DNA of 8,786 bases from Fusobacteriaceae bacterium (GTDB lineage Bacteria; Fusobacteriota; Fusobacteriia; Fusobacteriales; Fusobacteriaceae), in NCBI GenBank assembly GCA_016938425.1, contig JAFGUR010000275.1, forward strand, positions 1 through 8,786, read 5' to 3'. Of the stretch, positions 6,452-8,786 are shown piece by piece. How positions within the stretch are numbered: the stretch's first letter is position 1; each line of letters begins with the position of its first letter. Below the pieces are notes generated by a model. That model ran no database searches. It saw only the letters and a list, made by a program, of their open reading frames with translations, and was not told where the DNA came from. The translations under genes and the position numbers were made by a program.

Positions 6452-7249
6452 ATGTATAAATTAGTTGCACTTGATTTAGATGATACTCTTTTGAATGAGA
6501 AAGGTGAAATTTCAAAAGAAAATAGAGAAGCTATAATAAAAGCTCAAAATTTAGGAGTTAAAATAGTATTGGCGTCTGGAAGACCTACTGGAGCTATGAT
6601 GAGATTTATTGAAGAATTGGAATTGGACAAAAATGAAGGATATATAGTTTCTTTTAATGGAGGACAAATAATTAATTGTAAGACAAAAGAGATTATATTT
6701 AGTCAAGCATTAAAAGTTACTCAAATATATGAAGTATATGAAGAAGCAAAAAAATTAGAATGTTCAATTATAACCTATGATGGAAATAATATTGTATCTG
6801 AAGATGATGATAAATATATTCAAGTAGAAGTTGAGTTAACTAAAATGCCTTTAGAAAAAGTAGAATCTTTTAAACAAAGAGTTAATTTTGAAGGAGTTAA
6901 ATGTATTGTTTTACAAGAGCCATTATATTTGAAAAAAGTAGAATCTAAAATGAAAGAAAAATTTAATGATTTAAGTATTTCAATATCTAAGCCATTCTTT
7001 TTAGAAATAACTGCAAAAGGAATAGATAAAGGGCAAACTTTAGATAAATTGGCAAAACAATTAAATATAAGACAAGAAGAAGTTATAGCATGTGGAAATG
7101 CAGAAAATGATTTAAGTATGATTGAGTATGCAGGACTTGGGGTATGGGTAGCTAATACTAATGAAGAATTACATAAATTAGGTCAAGATGTAGTTTCAAG
7201 TAATGAAAATCATGGAGTTGCAGAACTAATTGAAAAATATATACTATAA
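6452..7249 (+). CDS. Cof-type HAD-superfamily phosphatase with variant metal site
   Basis: 265 residues, ATG start with GGGAGG at 6442-6447 (4-nt spacing). The family consists of small cytosolic Mg-dependent phosphatases that act on sugar phosphates, pyridoxal phosphate or similar metabolites; the substrate is not predictable here. Motif I is DLDDTLL with nucleophile Asp8 and acid/base Asp10. Motif II is ASGRP with Ser42. The C2-type cap lies between about residues 85 and 185. Motif III is Lys193 (IDKGQTLDKL). Motif IV reads CGNAENDLSMIEYAG, with Asn216 where Cof relatives such as YidA have Asp (GDxENDxxM); Asp220 is kept. The resemblance to YidA around motif IV is strong. Transcription may come from the distant promoter at 6120, from the insertion junction, or from readthrough. 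No terminator separates it from rpsO, whose promoter begins just after its stop codon. Confidence 0.9.
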   Translation: MYKLVALDLDDTLLNEKGEISKENREAIIKAQNLGVKIVLASGRPTGAMMRFIEELELDKNEGYIVSFNGGQIINCKTKEIIFSQALKVTQIYEVYEEAKKLECSIITYDGNNIVSEDDDKYIQVEVELTKMPLEKVESFKQRVNFEGVKCIVLQEPLYLKKVESKMKEKFNDLSISISKPFFLEITAKGIDKGQTLDKLAKQLNIRQEEVIACGNAENDLSMIEYAGLGVWVANTNEELHKLGQDVVSSNENHGVAELIEKYIL

Positions 7250-7251
7250 GC

Positions 7252-7280
7252 TTTACAAAGTTAGTGAAATGTGATAAAAT
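7252..7280 (+). promoter_or_regulatory. rpsO promoter
   Basis: TTTACA at 7252-7257 and TAAAAT at 7275-7280 are separated by 17 nt, with an upstream TGTGA resembling an extended -10. The predicted start near 7287 gives a leader of about 75 nt before rpsO. It begins 3 nt after the HAD stop codon. Confidence 0.7.
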
Positions 7281-7360
7281 TAATAGAATCTTTTCTCGGT
7301 TTTTAAGTTTTGCCACTTATTACTTAGATAAGATATTAAATAATTAGGAGGAAATACAAA

Positions 7361-7624
7361 ATGGCATTAAGAAACAAACAAGAAATTGTTGCAGAATTTG
7401 GTAAAAACGCACAAGATACAGGAGCTACTGAAGTACAAATAGCTTTATTATCTGACAAAATTAAACATTTAACAGCTCACATGCAAATACACAAAAAAGA
7501 TTACCATACAAGATTAGGATTATTAAAAATGGTAGGACAAAGAAAAAGACTTTTAAAATATTACAAAGCTAATAACTTAGAAGGATACAGAACATTAATT
7601 GAAAAATTAGGAATCAGAAAATAA
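7361..7624 (+). CDS. rpsO: 30S ribosomal protein S15
   Basis: 87 residues, close to the usual 88-89, with AGGAGG at 7346-7351, 9 nt before the ATG. S15 is a primary 16S rRNA-binding protein of the small-subunit platform that nucleates assembly of S6, S18, S11 and S21 and contributes to an intersubunit bridge. Recognisable blocks include DTGATEVQIALLSDKI at about residues 18-33, LTAHMQIHKKDYHTRLGLL at 37-55 containing the conserved HKKDxHxRxGLL, and MVGQRKRLLKYY at 57-68, ending LIEKLGIRK. It is a single-gene unit here, with its own promoter and a strong terminator. In other bacteria S15 represses its own translation by binding its leader. A leader of fitting length is present, but I see no clearly matching fold. 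Confidence 0.98.
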   Translation: MALRNKQEIVAEFGKNAQDTGATEVQIALLSDKIKHLTAHMQIHKKDYHTRLGLLKMVGQRKRLLKYYKANNLEGYRTLIEKLGIRK

Positions 7625-7627
7625 ATT

Positions 7628-7651
7628 AAAACGGGATTTTCCCGTTTTTTT
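7628..7651 (+). terminator. rpsO intrinsic terminator, possibly bidirectional
   Basis: The stem AAAACGGGA (7628-7636) pairs with TCCCGTTTT (7640-7648) around a TTT loop, and a seven-T run covers 7645-7651. It sits 3 nt after the rpsO stop. The reverse strand also ends the hairpin with TTTT, so it may terminate the converging fic transcript too. Confidence 0.92.
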
Positions 7652-7671
7652 ATTTAGTAAAATAAAAATTT

Positions 7672-8280
7672 TTAACTATATGATTTTTTTAAAGACTTTT
7701 CTAAAACTTTAACTAAGGGATTTAAATCACCTTTAACACCTCTAATATCTGCTTCTAAAATTTCATATTTATCACATTCTGAATAGTCTAATTGATAACC
7801 TAAATATAAAGATAAAAGACGGAAATATTCTCTCAAAGTTCTACCATTTCCCTCTCTAAAAGGGTGGATCATATTTAATTCAACCATATATTCAGAGATT
7901 AACAAAATTAAATCATTTTTGGATAGTTTTACTATATTAGGATTTTCAACTATATTTACTTTAATTTGTTCAAATATAAGTTCCATTTGTTCATCAATAT
8001 ACATCCAAATACAAAAAGTAGTGTCGCCTTTTGAGATAGAAACTGTTCTCGTTTTACCTGCAAAAGGATAAATATCTCCAAAGATTTTCTTGTGAATGTA
8101 TTTATAATGAGCAAAATCAAAGTTACCTTTAATCCCATTTTTATGAATATCTGCTAAATGTAAACTTGTTAGCTCTGCTTCAATCATATTTAAAATTTTT
8201 TCATCTTTTATATTAAATTTATTTTTTAAGACTCCATTTTCATAACAATAAACTTTATCTTCTTCACTTCGATATCTCAT
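7672..8280 (-). CDS. fic: Fic-family AMP-transferase, toxin of a class I Fic/antitoxin pair
   Basis: 202 residues on the minus strand. Fic enzymes transfer AMP from ATP to hydroxyl groups on target proteins; bacterial class I toxins such as VbhT and FicT act on targets including DNA gyrase and topoisomerase IV, arresting growth. The active-site loop HPFREGNGRTLR at 139-150 matches HxFx(D/E)GNGRxxR completely, with catalytic His139. The upstream flap region FGDIYPFAGKTRTV at 67-80 and SKGDTTF at 83-89 is also typical. No inhibitory [S/T]xxxE[G/N] motif is seen within the protein, so regulation should come from the small upstream gene. The ATG lies 2 nt after that gene's stop with only a weak AGG (8289-8291) as ribosome site, suggesting translational coupling that keeps toxin below antitoxin. 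It ends facing the rpsO terminator. The enzyme looks intact; its target is unknown. Confidence 0.93.
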   Translation of the reverse strand: MRYRSEEDKVYCYENGVLKNKFNIKDEKILNMIEAELTSLHLADIHKNGIKGNFDFAHYKYIHKKIFGDIYPFAGKTRTVSISKGDTTFCIWMYIDEQMELIFEQIKVNIVENPNIVKLSKNDLILLISEYMVELNMIHPFREGNGRTLREYFRLLSLYLGYQLDYSECDKYEILEADIRGVKGDLNPLVKVLEKSLKKSYS

Positions 8281-8282
8281 GA

Positions 8283-8468
8283 TTAGTACCTAGTATATTT
8301 AGCTAGACATTCATTTACTAATTCATCAATATTTTTTGTTCCATTTAAAATTTCGAGCATTTTAATTTGGACACATTCTGTCACTTCAATATCTTCAATA
8401 GATTGAAGCTTTACTATATTTTCAATAATTTTTCTATTTTTATTCAAAATTAATTCATTTGTAGTCAT
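8283..8468 (-). CDS. VbhA-like antitoxin of the Fic module
   Basis: 61 residues on the minus strand, ATG at 8468 with AGAGGTGA (8479-8486) 10 nt upstream. Its size, its place directly before fic and the C-terminal pattern (IEVTECVQIKMLEILNG, then DELVNECLAKY) resemble VbhA-family antitoxins. Those insert a helix into the Fic ATP site so that a Glu in [S/T]xxxE[G/N] blocks productive ATP binding. My best alignment puts the inhibitory Glu at E25 (LQSIED, residues 21-26), with Leu for Ser/Thr and Asp for Gly/Asn. An alternative is RKIIEN at 12-17, with Arg for Ser/Thr. Either way the motif is imperfect. The assignment rests mainly on context and the C-terminal half. It is cotranscribed with fic from the promoter at 8494-8522. 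Confidence 0.75.
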   Translation of the reverse strand: MTTNELILNKNRKIIENIVKLQSIEDIEVTECVQIKMLEILNGTKNIDELVNECLAKYTRY

Positions 8469-8479
8469 AAAAATATTAT

Positions 8480-8519
8480 CACCTCTTATAATTATTATAA
8501 CATGATTTTTTTAGAGGTG
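8480..8519. promoter_or_regulatory. Nested inverted repeats over the toxin-antitoxin promoter, candidate operator
   Basis: CACCTCT (8480-8486) and AGAGGTG (8513-8519) form a perfect 7-bp inverted repeat that brackets the -10 box and reaches into the -35 box. Inside it, TTATAAT (8486-8492) and ATTATAA (8494-8500) form a second 7-bp dyad around one base. Such symmetry is typical of autoregulated toxin-antitoxin promoters. No DNA-binding domain is evident in the antitoxin, so the binder is unknown. Confidence 0.4.
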
Positions 8520-8522
8520 CAA
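8494..8522 (-). promoter_or_regulatory. Promoter of the antitoxin-fic operon
   Basis: Read on the minus strand, TTGCAC (8522-8517) and a perfect TATAAT (8499-8494) are 17 nt apart, with TG just before the -10 region. The predicted start is near 8487, so the ribosome site lies at the very 5' end of the mRNA. This is the strongest promoter match in the window. Confidence 0.8.
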
Positions 8523-8556
8523 TTTTTTTTAGATAAAATTAGAAATAAGTAAGGAC

Positions 8557-8574
8557 AGTTACTAAAAAGTAACT
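8557..8574. promoter_or_regulatory. HxlR-type-like operator
   Basis: AGTTACT (8557-8563) and AGTAACT (8568-8574) form a perfect 7-bp inverted repeat around AAAA. The form GTTACT-A4-AGTAAC resembles sites of HxlR/DUF24-family redox regulators. It ends 2 nt before the -35 box of the promoter for the flavodoxin-fold gene. A second palindrome, AACTAGTT (8589-8596), sits in that promoter's spacer. Confidence 0.45.
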
Positions 8575-8576
8575 AC

Positions 8577-8605
8577 TTTACATTAGATAACTAGTTTGAT
8601 AAGAT
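8577..8605 (+). promoter_or_regulatory. Candidate promoter of the flavodoxin-fold gene
   Basis: TTTACA at 8577-8582 and TAAGAT at 8600-8605 are 17 nt apart, and TTTGA before the -10 box resembles the other promoters here. It would give a leader of about 110 nt. A competing TATAAT lies at 8688-8693 but lacks a convincing -35 box at the right distance. Confidence 0.45.
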
Positions 8606-8631
8606 TAAAAGATAATAATTATTCAAATATT

Positions 8632-8680
8632 AAAAATTTGTAAAATTAAATATGTTTTTTGTAAAATAATACAAATTTTT
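8632..8680. repeat. TTTGTA repeats and 11-bp inverted repeat upstream of the flavodoxin-fold gene
   Basis: TTTGTAAAAT occurs at 8637-8646 and again at 8658-8667, exactly 21 bp (about two helical turns) apart. AAAAATTTGTA (8632-8642) is the reverse complement of TACAAATTTTT (8670-8680). The sequence is AT-rich, so chance is possible, but the phasing is regulator-like. Confidence 0.35.
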
Positions 8681-8720
8681 TAGTAGTTATAATTGGGAAA
8701 AATTAAGGAGGATTTAGAGT

Positions 8721-8786
8721 ATGAAAGTTATTGCAATCAATGGAAGTCCAAGGCTTAAAGGAAATACATTTCAGGCTATTGAAACA
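8721..8786 (+). CDS. NAD(P)H-dependent FMN reductase / flavodoxin-fold protein (3' partial)
   Basis: The first 22 codons are present (MKVIAINGSPRLKGNTFQAIET) and the frame runs off the window. The ATG has AAGGAGG at 8705-8711, 9 nt upstream. A beta strand followed by GSPRxxGNT is the FMN phosphate-binding loop typical of NADPH-dependent FMN reductases, iron-sulfur flavoproteins and related quinone or nitro reductases. These are cytosolic enzymes handling redox-active compounds. The subfamily cannot be set from this fragment. The gene is divergent from the toxin-antitoxin operon, and the HxlR-like operator upstream suits a redox- or quinone-responsive oxidoreductase. Confidence 0.85.
   Translation, partial: MKVIAINGSPRLKGNTFQAIET

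Noticed and set aside
7956..8138. Second minus-strand frame inside fic
   Set aside because: It is an out-of-frame shadow of the Fic gene with no family features.
6117..8720. CRISPR array or tandem repeat arrays
   Set aside because: No regularly spaced repeats of 23-40 bp with unique spacers are present in any non-coding stretch.

Overview
The window looks like chromosomal DNA from a Fusobacterium or close relative (Fusobacteriota). Base composition is very AT-rich, codons end mostly in A or T, and Shine-Dalgarno sites are strong AGGAGG/GGAGG types. Several proteins resemble those of low-GC anaerobes. The genus is an inference from overall character, not from a database match.

Positions 1-6116 hold one tightly packed plus-strand operon. 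It runs: a B12-binding radical SAM protein (5' end cut off by the window), a secreted SpoIID/LytB-domain protein, tilS (tRNA-Ile lysidine synthetase) and ftsH (membrane AAA+ zinc protease). The genes overlap or abut (4-nt overlap, 9-nt gap, 0-nt gap) and end at an intrinsic terminator at 6092-6116. The tilS-ftsH pairing is a familiar bacterial arrangement. The FtsH here has an unusual 80-residue lysine/acidic extension before its first membrane segment.

Positions 6117-6451 are the most interesting stretch. A good promoter (TTGCAA-17-TAAAAT) is separated from the HAD phosphatase gene it probably once served by a 255-bp non-coding element at 6170-6424. The element has 17-bp imperfect terminal inverted repeats (14/17 matching) and is flanked by perfect 12-bp direct repeats (TAATAAGGATTT). 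That is the signature of a small non-autonomous transposable element (MITE-like). Its core is about 58% GC in an otherwise roughly 70%-AT-or-higher setting and folds on paper into a chain of hairpins, one with a terminator-like T-tract. It may encode or act as a structured RNA.

Positions 6452-7651 hold a Cof-type HAD hydrolase with an Asn in place of a usual metal-binding Asp, then rpsO (ribosomal protein S15) with its own promoter, a roughly 75-nt leader and a strong terminator.

Positions 7672-8522 hold a minus-strand toxin-antitoxin module: a 61-residue VbhA-like antitoxin followed 2 nt later by a class I-type Fic AMP-transferase. Its near-consensus promoter carries nested inverted repeats.

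Positions 8523-8786 hold a divergent control region with an HxlR-type-looking operator beside a second promoter, then the first 22 codons of an NAD(P)H-dependent FMN reductase/flavodoxin-fold protein that runs off the window.
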